A DNA stretch of 44,915 bases from Chara braunii (GCA_003427395.1 BFEA01000043.1:1845806-1890720), one strand, 5' to 3'; counted from the stretch's first letter, positions 1 to 12,790 are shown. Numbers and translations are program-made. The notes: generated by a model from the letters alone, not told the origin.

Positions 1-74
1 TTTTTTATGTAGCCCGATGGACCACGGATCAGATATTAAGCTGATCAGAACAGATTCTACACTTGATCTCAGCC

Positions 75-608
75 AGTCTCTCCAGGAATGCCAGCATACA
101 CCGACCGGGACCAGGATATGGCAGAAGCATTTCAGTGCTTCCTCAAGGCAGCCCCCACCCTGCGCCCACGCGCCTCTTCTCCCTCACCGCCTCCGCCACC
201 CCAACCCTAGGTTTTGGCACCATGCAGCACTGATCTCAGCTGCACAAACGCGATCCCCCACAGCCCAGGCGCACGCTCAGATAAAAAGTTCAGAGGCGCT
301 AGCGCTAACGCTAACGCTCGAGAGCGCTAAAATGGCTCGCTGAGACTAGTGCTAGCGCTAGCGCTCTCGAGCGTTAGCGTTAGCGCCTCTGAATTTTTTA
401 TCTGAGCGTGCGCCTGGGCTGTGGGGGATTGCATTTGTGCAGCTGCGATCAGTGCTGCACGGTGCCAAAACCTAGGGTTGGGGTGCCGGAGGCGGTGAGG
501 GAGAAGAGGCGCGTGGGCGCCGGGTGGGGGCTGCCTTGAGGAAGCACTGAAATGCTTCTGCCATATCCTGGTCCCCATCGGTGTATGCTGGCATTCCTGG
601 AGAGACTA
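75..608. repeat. Long foldback: ~250-bp near-perfect inverted arms
   Basis: The left arm (75-328) and right arm (360-608) are reverse complements over about 250 bp with scattered substitutions and small indels, separated by about 31 bp. The outer ends read AGTCTCTCCAGG and CCTGGAGAGACT. The inner ends carry GCTAACGCTCGAGAGCGCT and its complement. The same peptide therefore appears in two mirrored open frames, so those frames are not genes. It could be a foldback transposon or a long-hairpin small-RNA source. Confidence 0.85.
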
Positions 609-612
609 CTGG

Positions 613-1490
613 AGGAAGGAGGAGATGTGTGGTGGTCCGAAGGGCGGGATCTGGGAGCCGTACATACCACTACGTGAAACCTGTCAGGGATTTTGTCCCC
701 TGGCTTTGATACGGAGTCAGAAGCTGGGGTTTCATGGGGAGATGAGCCACCCATGTGCATCGACAAGCGCTGGCTTACGGGAGAGCGACACTAGAGCTTA
801 GCTGTGACTGGTATCGCCCACCGTCGTCGACAACGGGCTTCAAGCTGTGATTGGCGTCGCTTAGCGTTGCAGTTGCTCCTACTTTGGGCGTGGTGCAGTT
901 TGCAAATCTTAATCCTTAATAGGCTCTTAAGTCTGTGTACAGTAAGTAGGAGGGTTAATTAGTTCAATTTGCTGTTTGTTTTGTTGATTGTTGGGTGGAA
1001 TTCTGTCGGGTTTCAGTTGTTAGGGTTAGTGCTGTTAATTTGTGTTAATTAGGGCGGGATGTGGTGTTAATTACAGTTAATTAGGGTGCCACGTCGCAGG
1101 TTTCCCGGTGCAGCGGTGGGGTTAATCCGGGCCGACGAGACTGGTTCATCCCTGCAGGGCGTGGTTATTGATGTGAGGGACGCTGGACCCGTTTTCCAGC
1201 CTGTGATGATATAATATACTCCTTTTTCTGTATTAAAAAAAAAAAAAAAAAGGCCTCCCCCCCGCCAACCCCAACAAAGAAAAAGAATAATAAAGTGTCC
1301 GCTGTCGAGTAACTCGTGCATCAAGATGCCTTGGCCAGAGGGGCGCTGAATTTCTTTATATTATTTCTTTTTTGAGAAGGCGGGGGGGGGCGAAATCAAT
1401 TGCAGAAACCAATCAGAGTTTGACAAAAAGGTATAAAAAAAAAAAAAAAAAAAAAAAGACAAACAAGAACGGATCAACCTGAGAGAGAGA
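613..1490. other. No gene seen
   Basis: Apart from a TTAATTAGGG-like word repeated near 950-1090 and an A run at 1234, I see nothing interpretable. Confidence 0.5.
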
Positions 1491-1630
1491 CACGTGGCAA
1501 GCAAGGGACGCAGAGCACGTGGAAAACAAGGGACGGCGAACACGTGGCAAAAAACAAAAAAACAAATACAATAAAAAAGAAAAAAAAGGAACGAAAAACA
1601 CGTGGCGACAAGTGTCGAAGATCACGTGAC
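1491..1630. promoter_or_regulatory. Five CACGTG G-box sites in 140 bp
   Basis: CACGTGGC occurs at 1491, 1541 and 1599, CACGTGGA at 1516 and CACGTGAC at 1623, four of them spaced 24-25 bp from a neighbour. The first units repeat CACGTGG-AA-CAAGGGACG. CACGTGGC is the plant G-box/ABRE core bound by bZIP and bHLH factors. No gene is recognisable immediately downstream, so a promoter role is unproven; it may be a short tandem repeat that happens to contain the site. Confidence 0.45.
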
Positions 1631-1680
1631 AGGCTTACGACAGTGCTGGCTAGGAAGAGTGATGACGGGCAGGCAGGCAA

Positions 1681-1684
1681 AAAA

Positions 1685-1729
<45 letters not shown>

Positions 1730-1782
1730 GTGGAAGAGGCAGTGGGAGGAGGCGAAGGAGAAGCAACAAGGGAGAGCGAGCG

Positions 1783-1823
<41 letters not shown>
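1681..1823. repeat. (AT)n, poly(A) and (GA)n microsatellites
   Basis: An AT dinucleotide run of about 26 bp is followed by poly(A), and a GA run begins near 1786. Other homopolymers in the left part are poly(A) at about 1234-1251 and 1435-1457 and poly(T) at about 2366-2395. They create several spurious Lys-, Phe- or Arg/Glu-rich open frames. Confidence 0.9.
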
Positions 1824-1826
<3 letters not shown>

Positions 1827-2357
1827 GAAGGGAAGAGGCGGACTAGCAAGAACAAACGGTGTGTCCCCCAGAACTAACCTTGAGGGGTCTTTGTCATCGC
1901 AGGAGCCCGAACCTCCGAGCTACCGAATGCATGTGACGTGTGTCATCCCAGAGGGGGGGGGGGGGTGATCGTCATTTGCCTTCTCGGCTTCTTGGGTCGA
2001 AGCCCGTCGAGCTGTGTTCATCTTGGGGCCCGGTCACACACAGGTTGCGTGTCCCACAGGGCGTGTCCCACAGGGCTTTCCCTGTTGTCGCACACTCGTA
2101 CTTTGGGCACACAAAACGAGAAAGGGAAACTAATGCATCTGCCAGCGGAAATGGCCAGGTTCATCGGTTTGCTATAGACAGTAACGGGTGTATTTTGCCA
2201 CTGTTCGTGGGCAGATGCACTCTTTCAAACAGATAATGGGCCAAGTCAGAAAATACGCCGGTGTATCGTTCCATGTTCTAGGGGAATTTCATTGGGTTTC
2301 CATGTTTTAGCAGAAGATTCATTGGGTCTGCCTGCACTACTCTCCAGTCTCCGATTT

Positions 2358-2395
<38 letters not shown>

Positions 2396-2777
2396 CACAG
2401 ACGTATGAGAGTCCTGGTTATTGTAGAGGCTGGATTACAGACATATGAGAGTCACCTTCGACACTCGGCCATGTGGTAGACGCCCCCTAATCGTATAGTA
2501 CTCCCTCCCAACCTACCTCTTTCGTAATTCTCCCGGCGCACTCCTACTCCCACTATCCTACCTCAGTGTCTACCACTCAGGATCATCACCCTCCAGCCTT
2601 GGGGGTGACCTGACCGAACTGTGGTTGTAGGTACCAGGGCTAAGCTGAGTCCCACACACCCCACTCAGCCCTGATGGAAGCATATTTGTGCGAGCCTTGT
2701 AGCCCAGGTACTTCAGGTGCCAGGTACAGACATTTCACTACAAGTCCCATAGGTGCACTAAGGGCATATTCACACAG

Positions 2778-2868
2778 GGACCTGATAACCCAAATTCTCA
2801 AACTTCGAGGCAGTTTTAGGCTCACAGCCTGTAACCCAAAATCTCAAAATCTGAGGCAGTTTTTCGGT
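2778..2868 (+). repeat. Two direct copies of a ~35-bp unit
   Basis: AACCCAAATTCTCAAACTTC-GAGGCAGTTTT (from about 2778) recurs as AACCCAAAATCTCAAAATCT-GAGGCAGTTTT (from about 2832). It sits just upstream of the dispersed-repeat copy at 2946. Confidence 0.6.
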
Positions 2869-2945
2869 CACATTGGGTCCTCCCGCTACCCTATTGTTCT
2901 TTTTGGTTACCCAGGACAACCCTCAATTGAAGGGTTTAACCTGCA

Positions 2946-3410
2946 CAAGCACCGGTGGTTGGCCTCAGTTTGGTTGGCTCGGTTTGGCCGGTCCCTGCCG
3001 GGTCCACCCCACTACCCCAACTGTCTTTTCAGGAACCCACTTCGAGCTCTCCACAGTTGTTCTTCTTCATCTACAGTTGGAACTGTTTTGAGAATTTCCT
3101 CTTCTGAGCCTTTTCAAGATTCACGGGGGGATTGTGCTCTTTTCAGCATCTAGGATCAAGATCAAGAGTCCAAAGAACTCGCTCAGGATGCAGGAGGGCC
3201 TTGCTGGGTCGACCACTGCCACTCCCCTGTGTGGCGACTGTATACGTAACCGGTTGAGGACCGGTCGCTGGGGGTTGCGAAGATTCACGTGGAGCGCCCT
3301 CAGGAGTTCGTCCACCTGCCGCTGCGCTCATTGCATAGGCGAATCTCTCACAATCACAACACTATCAGCCACTCGCCGGATGAGAGCTCGTTTTCGTCGC
3401 CAATTTTGGC
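2946..3410 (+). repeat. Dispersed ~460-bp repeat, copy 1
   Basis: From CAAGCACC to GCTCGTTTTCGTCGCCAATT this matches 26732-27177 along its whole length with mostly point differences. Copy 1 has about 20 bp extra near 3341-3366. The internal ACCGGTTGAGGACCGGT can form a hairpin. Open frames run through both copies in both directions, but I recognise no protein family. Copy 1 lacks the 100-bp direct repeats that flank copy 2. It lies immediately before the coding relic at 3.5 kb and could be that element's 5' leader. Confidence 0.8.
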
Positions 3411-3521
3411 ACTATTCACACTCTCGCCACGCACTATAGCACACACTCCTTCTGTCTCTTCTCTACGCGACAGTCGCTGCGAGTCTTCAGGCCCAGGTCA
3501 TACATTGAAGTCCCTCACTAT

Positions 3522-4921
3522 TTGCTAGCAGTCAGTCCGGCTTCTCTGTCGCTACTTAAAGTCCCGGTAAGACAGTCTTCCCTCATGTCAACTGGCGGTA
3601 TGAATGGAGGGCAACCTTCCTCCTCCACTCCAGTCTCAACCCTGCCCATCTGTCCACCATCTCCCCCCTCTCCTGAGTTTACCACCTCTCGCTCGCCCTT
3701 TCTCAACTTTCTGTCACCCACTCTGTCTCCCAGATCCCCGTCGCCTTTCCCCTCCTACCACTCTCCAGTGAGAACAAACACCCCCCTGTATGACCCTCTC
3801 CTGCGAACCCACTTCCCAACTCACTTTCAATTCCAATCCTCCTCCCCTGTTCCTTCCCGCCTCTTTCTTCGGCAATTCCCCCCCCCTCATTTCACCCACT
3901 CTACAGAACCGCGCCTACCCGCCCATCTCCTCTCATGAATTGCTGGAAAGGATTTTCGTCATCGATCCTCCGACAGCTTCCATTCTCCCGCGCCATCTCT
4001 TCCTCCTCCCATTAATCATCTCTCCCTCAATAAGAGACCTCCAAAGATCTCTTCTTCTTGCTAGATACGAATCCACTCTCAATGTCGAAGATGATGTGGA
4101 TTTCGCCAAATCTGCATCCAAATTCTATTTCAGTACCAGGAACGGCAGAATCTTCATCCTGAAACACGACCCAACCGCGGAGCTGCTCTCCCATTTGTTC
4201 TTTTCTTCCACACTCCTCAATATCATCACTGTGGACAACCGCAAGCAAGCGGACCTATCTCCTTGAAAGTTGCTAAGAGCACGTTGAGATCTCGCAGACT
4301 TCAAGGAGGTCTTTGCAACAAACATCACAGTTAACTTCTACACCTTCTCTATGTATGTCGCCAGTCTGCGCTCGAAGGTTGCCTACAACTGGGCTAAGAA
4401 GGGTCTCCTCTGCCTCGTCGACAACCTGCCCGGGATCCCCTCCTCACCAGAACTTCTCCTCGCCATCATTAACTTCTTCAAGGATTTTCTCAGCTCCCTC
4501 GGCAGAGCAGCTGTCCAGATTATTCTCCTGGAAGAATTCATCTCTTGGGGACCGGGGCCTTGGTTTCAATTTATTAGAAAGAACGTATGTGACTTAGCTC
4601 CGACGTACTCCCTTTCTCCACCTCAATCCCTCTCCCCGAGAGAGTGCTTCACTCCTAATTTTTCCCATCGCCTTATCTTTTCCAAAAGAAGAGGGACCCT
4701 AAGCTTCTCATTCCCCGATCCCTCCTCTTAGTATGGGTCGTTCCGACAAGCGGGTACCTCATCGGAAGACCTCAAGGAAGAAGAACGGTAGCTTGTCTGA
4801 CGAAGGTCATTCCTCCGACTCTCCCTCCCCACCCGAACCTCTTCTTCTAATCTCTCCTCAACCCTCTATCCCTCCCAAATCCATTCCAACCCCACCCACT
4901 CAACCGAAACCCCCACCTTAA
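3522..4921 (+). pseudogene. Broken protein-coding relic, Pro/Ser-rich then globular
   Basis: Codon-like composition persists across about 1.4 kb but changes frame. A Pro/Ser/Thr-rich segment (3522-3935) is followed, in another frame, by a globular-looking stretch (ELLERIFVIDPPTAS, 3940-4266). That frame continues after two TGA codons (4264-4266 and 4285-4287) into DLADFKEVFATN and on to 4731. A basic Ser/Pro-rich tail in a third frame runs 4733-4921. I do not recognise the family. An ORF1 or Gag-like protein of a retroelement is one guess, based on domain style and on the repeat just upstream. A decayed host gene is the alternative. Confidence 0.4.
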
Positions 4922-5173
4922 AGACGCAAGAATCGCATCTGTATAAATATTGGCTTCATCATCTTGACCCTCATCTTTTTTACCTTCCTTACTCAACTCC
5001 TCATTCTCTACCTACTTCTTCGAGAAAGGCTGCCCCGTCAGCTGCCGCCAAGATCAACCTAGGATTAATCCCACCAGGGTAGATCTACCTCTTGTATTCA
5101 TTCATCAGCTCTCTCATGCTCAGATTATGACATTTTCTAAATAATGAAATATACGGGATTAAGATGGTGAGTG

Positions 5174-5352
5174 ATGGAGGGAAGATGGAAGGAGGAAGGA
5201 AGGAAACAAATCATAAGGGAAGACCATTTTAATAAACAGAAGCTACTTGTCAACTTTGACGAAGCATGGAAGTTGAAGGGAGAAGGAAGGAAACAAATCA
5301 GAAGGGAAGATCGTTTTAGGACCAGATTAATAATCAGAAGTTACCTGTTTTT
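5174..5352 (+). repeat. Two direct copies of a purine-rich unit
   Basis: GGAAGGAAACAAATCA-AAGGGAAGA followed by a TTTTA box and an AATAA-CAGAAG motif occurs twice, with starts near 5199 and 5284. No gene is seen in 4930-8700. The rest is AT-rich with poly(A)/poly(T) runs and a cluster of GTTCGG/CCGAAC words at 5766-6050. Confidence 0.6.
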
Positions 5353-7199
5353 CCGACTTAATTGTTTGATGCACCTATCAACCTTACATTTGTTACCAAC
5401 GGTTAATGAAATATTTTGCAATATATTGTCCATTGCTTCTTTTCAGTTTTGGTTGGTACCTGTACTTCAAAATCGTGGCATTACTAAGTTTATCTCACTT
5501 CCCTAACTTGGAAAGTGTCGAGAAAAGCAAGTTATGATTAATTTTCTGTTTATCCTCACTCTTTAAAACCTTGTTTTTTACTCCCATTTACTGTGACTTC
5601 TCTATGGTAATGTCCTCCTTATCACCACCATGCAGAATGAGTCACTCATTAAAACATGCTCTTTATCAAAAAATAAAAATAAAAAGAATGGAGAGAAGAA
5701 AAAGGAGAAAGGAGCTGAATTCAGCAATAAATCATGGTGTAAACTTGTATGCTGTGTAGCATCGTGTTCGGGTTTGGTGACCGAACACGAACGAGTGCCA
5801 AAACCCTCCAAACGCGAATATAAAAATATTTATAAAAAAAACATTCTCAGAAAAATCTGAAAAAACTATATGTTATGTAAAATAATAATATAAACAACTT
5901 TTGTCTGGGAGGAATGCTCAAATTCGTAACCAAACTCGAGTTAAAATTCAAAAAAAAAATATATTTTTTTTAATATGTTCGGCCGATCACGTTCGGGAGG
6001 CATTCGACCGAACATGTTCGAACGTTCGGAAAAACTCTGAACATGTTCGGTGTGCTTCACAGCCTGCATGCAGAAAAGAGACCAACCACCCCAAATATGA
6101 CTGTATCATCTTTAAAAAAAAAATAATAATACTAATATTTATATATTTAAAGAGAAAAAAAAGGCAGTCTGATAAGAGGGTGAAGGGGGGAGGGAGGTTG
6201 GAAGACGGAATCTAAAGATTCCTAGCCCACCTTGCCACCCTCAACTACCCCTCTTCCCTTCTCAAGTATTTTGCTACTTATCATTTTGACACCCTGCCTT
6301 GTTACGATATCATCCTTATCCTTGAAAGGTTCATGTCTCAAGAGTTAAGTGTAAACTGATAAATGTCTCCCTTAAGCATCTTAAAAAAAAAAAAAAAGGG
6401 GGGGGGAGGGGAAGAAGGAAAAGAAGGAAAGGGGGGTTGGGGGGGCGGGGCGGGAGGGGAAGAAGGAACAATGACAAGTTAGGAAATACAACTTTTGAAC
6501 TTGCTTACTCCCATCCAGGTTACCAAGCTGCGCAATCATCTTACATTACTTTCTTCACCCACAAAACTCTATCTACTTTTTCTATATCCAACTCCTTATC
6601 TATGGATAAAGATACAATTGATTCAAATATGACCTGTTCACTATGGCTTTGTGTGATAATAAACCTGGTAAACTCTTTTCAAATTTTTGATCGAGATAGT
6701 AAAAAAAAAAAGAATGGACGATAGTGTCAGTGACCTCTCACAAAAAATTACGGCACAATGCCCTCGGCCATCAAACCACAATAAATCTTTTGGTGATAAA
6801 AAAAAAAAAACACTTACAAAGGTTTTCGGAACCAAGTGATTGAAGATGGGTCCACCCAATGTGTTATTTCTCAAACATATTTTCCACTACCCAGTATGCA
6901 TATGAACGATTCTGCCTTCCTCTTATTTGGCTTTTTCCCATCGTGTTAAAAGATTTATGACAGAAAGTTACCACACCAGCATGCCTGTATTAAAAAAAAA
7001 AAAAAAAAAAATTAAAAAAAATAATGAAGATTATAGGTCATGGTACGAAAACGAGATTCAGATCATTCCCACGTACTTTCCTGATTTCACGAGATCACTC
7101 TCATCTACGCAGTAGAAATTGTCATCTAGGATGGTCTTTTATTTTACCGATAGTGCAAACCGAGTCTTCAGTTTTCACTAACCAAGCATGTGTTAAAAT

Positions 7200-7415
7200 C
7201 GTGATAAAATGATTATGCTATCAAGTACGAATGGTTTGTTAACTAGGATTGCTTTTGCAGACAAGGATGTTGATTGACCAATGTTATCCTAGTTTTTAGT
7301 ATAAGACCAGAATGCGTCGTAACCATAATAAAATCATTATGCTAACGAGCACAAATGGTTTGTTAGCTATGATTGTTTTTTGCACACAAGGATGTTGATT
7401 GATCATTGTCCTGTT
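7200..7415 (+). repeat. Two direct copies of a ~120-bp unit
   Basis: The segment with AAATGATTATGCTA, ATGGTTTGTTAACTA and ACAAGGATGTTGATTGA near 7200-7295 recurs at about 7322-7415 with roughly 85 percent identity by eye. It is non-coding. Confidence 0.7.
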
Positions 7416-8048
7416 GGGAACGTTGCTTGTTATGTTTTCTCTGTTTTGTTTCATTGTCCCCTCCATCTTTTTCTTGCCTCTTTGACTTTGTTTGGTGCAG
7501 GCGGGTTGATATGATACACGAGGGTGGGAGCAACTGCCGCTTAACCTCACCCACTTGTGCAAACTTGTACATAAGAGGTTATGAGCAGGAGAATTGTACG
7601 TCAAAAATAAAAGACGAATTGTTTTTCTTATTTCCTTTGTCTTGGTGACGATATATATGCATACCCTATAGTCATAAGTAAAAATGTGTGTCTCGCAGAA
7701 CCAATAAAAAAAAAAGACATAAACAAAGCTTGCTCATCCTGTCACATTAAATTACGGTCATGACTACACAAAGGATTCTAGACTTTGTTAGGGACATCTG
7801 ACAACACACTTGCTCAATCATTTCCTTTATTTATTGGACAAAAGGAAAAAATCTTGTAATCTTTACCTATGCCTTCTTAAGGATGGACTGATTCTCTAAT
7901 CTGCCAGCACTCCACCGTAACCTTTCAAAGATTACCAACTCTCTTCATTCTTTACTTCCCAGCTTCTCAACTAAGCCCCTTCTAGGATCTCCTTTTTTTT
8001 TTTTTTTCTCTTAGACCTGCGCCCTTTTTAATCTCCTTTTTTTTCCTT

Positions 8049-8081
<33 letters not shown>

Positions 8082-8741
8082 GAGAAGGAAAAACAAGAAC
8101 GAAAGAGATGAAATAGTAATATTAATAAGGCATTTCGACCAACACTCAACTGACTCATTATCACCCTTAAGTGATGGGAGGAAGCCAAAAAGGAGGGATG
8201 AGAGAAAAATTTTTAAGAAAAGGAGAAGGTGGAAGATGATTTTCGTTGAAACAAGATATGAAGTTTGTTGTATCACCTAAATGAAAAAAGAAAAAGGAAG
8301 GAGAGGGTAACCGAGAGGGGGGAGGGGAGGACAAGGTCAAGAAATACAGTTGCATTCGTACCAACTATCCTATTCAACTCAGTTTTTTCATTCTTGTTAA
8401 TTTATTAAAAAAAAAAAATCACCACAAGTTAGGGGATGGCAGAGAGGATGGTGATTAATGAAGACACAAAGACGAGGCATTCTCTTATTCATCAGTGTTC
8501 AAAAATTGAAGATCCACGAATCATTAATGTGGTGTTTCACTTCTCCCTTAACCCTCCAAATGAACCCCTTACTTCAGGCCTTACTTGCTCTCTCTGGACC
8601 CTAGACTTTAATTGGTCCAGATATCCTTGTCATCTTACCTGCACTCCCACTTTGCTTCTCATCAACAAAGGTCATTGACTGCATCAACCCCCATGTTCAA
8701 GACATGACTCACGTTTTGTACTCAGTTCAGCCGGTGTCGTA

Positions 8742-8767
8742 CCAAATACCCTTACAAGGGTATTTGG
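8742..8767. repeat. Perfect 12-bp-stem hairpin CCAAATACCCTT
   Basis: Arms CCAAATACCCTT (8742-8753) and AAGGGTATTTGG (8756-8767) flank a 2-nt spacer. The same core with a different 4-nt loop occurs at 14744-14767. It marks the left edge of a zone dense in short perfect hairpins. Confidence 0.85.
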
Positions 8768-11700
8768 CGTGTTTCCTGCAAGACGCACTAGTGCAGCCTC
8801 GCCCGCTCAACGGCGCACGTACGGGAGGAAGTTTAGGCCCTTGCAAGGATGGGCGGCGCGCGTGGGGTATTGGCGGCAAGCTGCAGCCATGCGCAACATG
8901 GAGGGGCCCGGCGGGGCTGTTCCCTTTTGGGTTTGCCGTCAGCGGCATCAGAACGGTACTAACGCTTCCTTTTCCTCGTCCGCCATATTCTGACAAGTAA
9001 AAGTTCTAAATATTTTTATTTACTGTCATGTTATTATTATGCTCCGACGTTCTTTTACTCAGATGCGACACCGGGTTTAGTGGCCGTCGCAACAGTCGAG
9101 GACCTTGAGCGCGCGCCTCTTTGGTTGACCTTCTTGAAACACGGACCGAGGAGGCCGACGTGCATGCGAGCCGGAGGGTGGTTGCCCACGGGCCGAAAGG
9201 GACTTGAGTGGTTGGGATTTTTGCGGGATCACCGTCCGTTCTCGACAGTCCGCAGTGGAGGGGTTGGGTATGAGTATGCCCATGGGACTGTCATCCACTT
9301 CGGTCTCCAAGGTCCCCATCGAGGTATGTGCCACTACCATGAAGACTTGCGTCGGACCTTCTTACCCAAGCCCGCGCTTGGGCATATAGCGGCCCGCGCC
9401 CTCGGCCCCGCGGCCTGCTATGAGAAACTGGGGTGGGGCTGGTCCGCTAAGGAGCTAACGAGGAGGCGGGGCTAAGAAAACCCAGAGGAGGTGCGGGCTC
9501 AGTCGGAGTAAGGCGGGCAGGGGAGGTTGTAGCATGCTGGCAGTGAAGCCAGCTGGGCGCACGGGTTGTTGGGCGGAGTATAGAGCCCAGAGACGAGCCG
9601 ACCCGTCTGATGATCAGGCCATGCTGGGTGTTACAGGACCGTTGTGGCTGGATGCTGCCTTGGTAGCAGGAGAAGCGGAACAACGTCGGACCCGGGTATA
9701 GGAACGAAAGACTAATCGACAAGTCTAAGTGGCGGGTTTATCTGAAGTCTCCATTGAGATACGGGAAGGTTGTTGAACACAGGCAGCTGCGGAGCATCCG
9801 AATGTTAGGCGTTAAGGGACCACAGCGCTGTGGGCAGGGGCTGGCGCAGACGGGGGTGAAAAAAGAGAAGAAAGGTAAAAAAAATTAAAAAAAAAAAAAC
9901 TTGGCGTTGTTTCGCGCCGGATGTGTGCAAAGAAGGGGATGGCGGAAGGATGAGTCGGGCGCAGCCGGAATGACCTAGCTCTCTCGATCCTTAGTGGAAT
10001 CGAGAGAGGTAAGAGGCAATCCCGGGGTTTTGGCCCCGGGCGAGTCCGATGACGAAGTCAAAAAGGAAGGAAAGTTTGTAGAACGAAAGATAGGATAGAA
10101 AACGCATGCGTGATAATGTTGGAAAAATAGATATGGTGGAAGAATGAAAGTTCGATATCTTCCCCGATTCATTATAGAGCCGGGCGAGGTAGGATCCTAA
10201 GTGGGGGTTATTGAACATTACAAATCGATTAGTGGTGTTAACTTAGCGTGTAGATGACTAGGAAAGGTAGTAGGAGAGAAATAGACAACACGAGAGATGG
10301 CGGGGAGTGAAGAAGGAGGGGAGGAAACGCATATCTCATGCATTTCCGAACGGAATTAGACGGGTGATGATGTGAAATGGGGTTTTTCGACCATCGTGAA
10401 CGCAATAGCATTATCGAGCGCATCGGTCCCCGCCTTTCCTCGCGAAAGAGGCGGGAACCCTCCCAACCATGTCACGTAGGAGTTAAAACAAAAAGCATAC
10501 CACAGAGACAACTCGGGGACGGCGCATAATTAATCCCGCGGATCGCCGAGATGGTTGTGGTCGCGTCGTCCCTTCGCTGCTCTAACCGGGTGCGCCAGCT
10601 GTACATCCCGCGGACCACAACCATGCGAAAGTTTTTACATCCAGTTGCAGAGGTGGGTTAGCCGAGGGCGTTTGCTCGCTTGTTATAGTATAAGTACGCA
10701 CGATTAAAATGCCTATTGAATCCGGACGTCGGACGTTGTCCGTTCCTTAGGGCGCTGATCTCCTAAGTACGAAGCGTACGCTGGTCGACTATGACGGTCT
10801 CAACCAAGTGTGAAACCCCCAATATCCTAGTCCTTTTGGTCACCAATTAAAAAGAAAGACATAACAACCACACATAGTTACATAAAAAATAATTGATCGT
10901 AGTCGACATGAACATATATCCAATTTAAAATGATAACCGAACGAATGTAAATTATCATTATATATATCCAATAACACAATATCAAAATAAAATCCGACCA
11001 CCCAGGGTCGAATTCCACAAAAATCATACAGCCGCCAACGGGGAGTTGACTTTCAACAATAACCTCAATGCAGCCGACAAGGTAGTCGGTTTGTCTTAGT
11101 TTTGACTTGATGAGATGCGTTGCCAAAGTTATTCATTCCATCCTACCGCCGACCTAAGATTGAACACGCACACACCCATCTACATACGTTTCTCAATCTT
11201 CTTGGATGACGGGCTGTTTTGCGGATGATTCTTGATCAGGGGCATTGCTTGAGGTGTTGCATGCCTCTCCCTCTAGGAAGTGATCTTGAGTACTCCTCCT
11301 CCTCGCCCGAACACAAGACTCGAATCTCATAAGTCGGGCCGTCTCCACCGAATCGGCAAAGTACCCCCCCGTAGAACGGTCCACTCTGGGTCGATAACAG
11401 GGTCGGATCCTAAAACAACGAACCCTCGCCCCAGATGCTTCATGAGGAAAGAGAATATGCTCACCACAAATAGATTTTCAGTTGTTCCCTTTGTTTCTTG
11501 CCCAAGGTAACTCAAACGAAAATAGTTAGAAAAGAGAAAGAATGAGAACCATTTAGACAGATAAAAGTCATTCAGGAAAGAAATGGTCAATCTTTGGGAA
11601 AAGGCTACGTTCGTTTGACCTTATCTCCTTTATTTGATTCGAATTCATTTTACGGTGTGCGCAAAAATTAACATTTTTTAAAACAACCAACCCTTCTTGG

Positions 11701-12441
11701 CATGCAGGTAGGTGAGAAGTCAAAAGAAGACACTCCTTTTTCATTTTCTCAAATAGGCATAATCAATCTTCTTTGCAAGCATCCTTCTACCTACCTGCAC
11801 AACACGCAGAGACAACAAGTTCAAGAGAAAACCAGTACAATCCCATGCCCAAGTCAGACCTTTCCATTCACATGCACGATACGCACGACTTTCCTCTACC
11901 TTTTCAACGAACATTCAATGAATAGGGTCAAGCAAAGTGTGGGTTCACACAGGTGTGAAGGGAAATCTGAGTCAATCAACTGACTGACCTTGAGTGAAGT
12001 GGTCTCGAACACGCCCTGGCTCACTCACGAAAGTCAAGAAAGATTATACTTGTCGCCAAAGAAAACTACAGTCCCAAGGCGAGTCTCAAGTCAACTGCTT
12101 GTCCCAATCTGTTCCCGACTAACAAGTCCCACATGCGGTAGTCCCAGATTTGATGGCGGCAAGTCGCACGAGTCCCAAAAAAAATGTTGTTTCCAAGACA
12201 GTCCCAACTGACACCATGTCTGTCCCAACCGATCCCAAGTGGTCCCTGATGGTCCTATGCCACCAACATTCGCTCCTTACGCATACTTTATAGTGTGTCG
12301 CGCGCCAACTGCCACCACATAACATTGCCGCCACAACACACGCCAACTCTGGTAGCACAACCTTATCAAATTAAACATACGCCGCACTGTAGAAAAAAAT
12401 GTCGTCGCTATCGTACCGCAAATCCTTGTTGTCGTGTCACT

Positions 12442-12790
12442 AATCCATTAACATTTTCACACACACAAAAAAAACAAGCATCGTCGTGCCACCAATCCGG
12501 CAGCATCTCCCTGCCCAAAAAAACAAAGTGCCGCCACGCCCCAAATCCAGCAGCATTTCCCCGCCAAAAGAAAATTGATGTGTCGCCGCGCCGCAAATTC
12601 GGCAACACTTCCTCACCAAAAGAAATCAAGTGCCGCTGTGTCGCAAATCTGACAGCACTTTCCCCGTGAAAAGAAAAATCAAGTGCCACTGCGCCGCAAA
12701 TCCGGCAGCAGTTCCCCTCCAAAAGAAAAATCAAGTGTTGCCTCGCCGCAAATTTGGCAGCACCTCCCCAACGTGTAAGAAAAATAGCTG
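12442..12790. repeat. ~52-bp minisatellite, seven degenerate units
   Basis: The landmark AATCCGGCAGCA (or a variant) recurs at about 12442, 12494, 12544, 12596, 12646, 12699 and 12751, a period of 50-53 bp. The unit is roughly CGCCGCAAATCCGGCAGCA-TTCCCC-CCAAAAGAAAAATCAAGTGC. The minus strand stays open through the array, giving a 17-18-residue peptide repeat. I see no start context or homology that supports a gene. Confidence 0.8.

Noticed and set aside
17-578. Two similar Pro/His-rich frames on opposite strands
   Set aside because: They are the two arms of the inverted repeat, not paralogous genes.
9080-9475. 131-codon frame with WLTFLKHGPRRP
   Set aside because: No ATG start, family or splice support; it lies in the hairpin zone.
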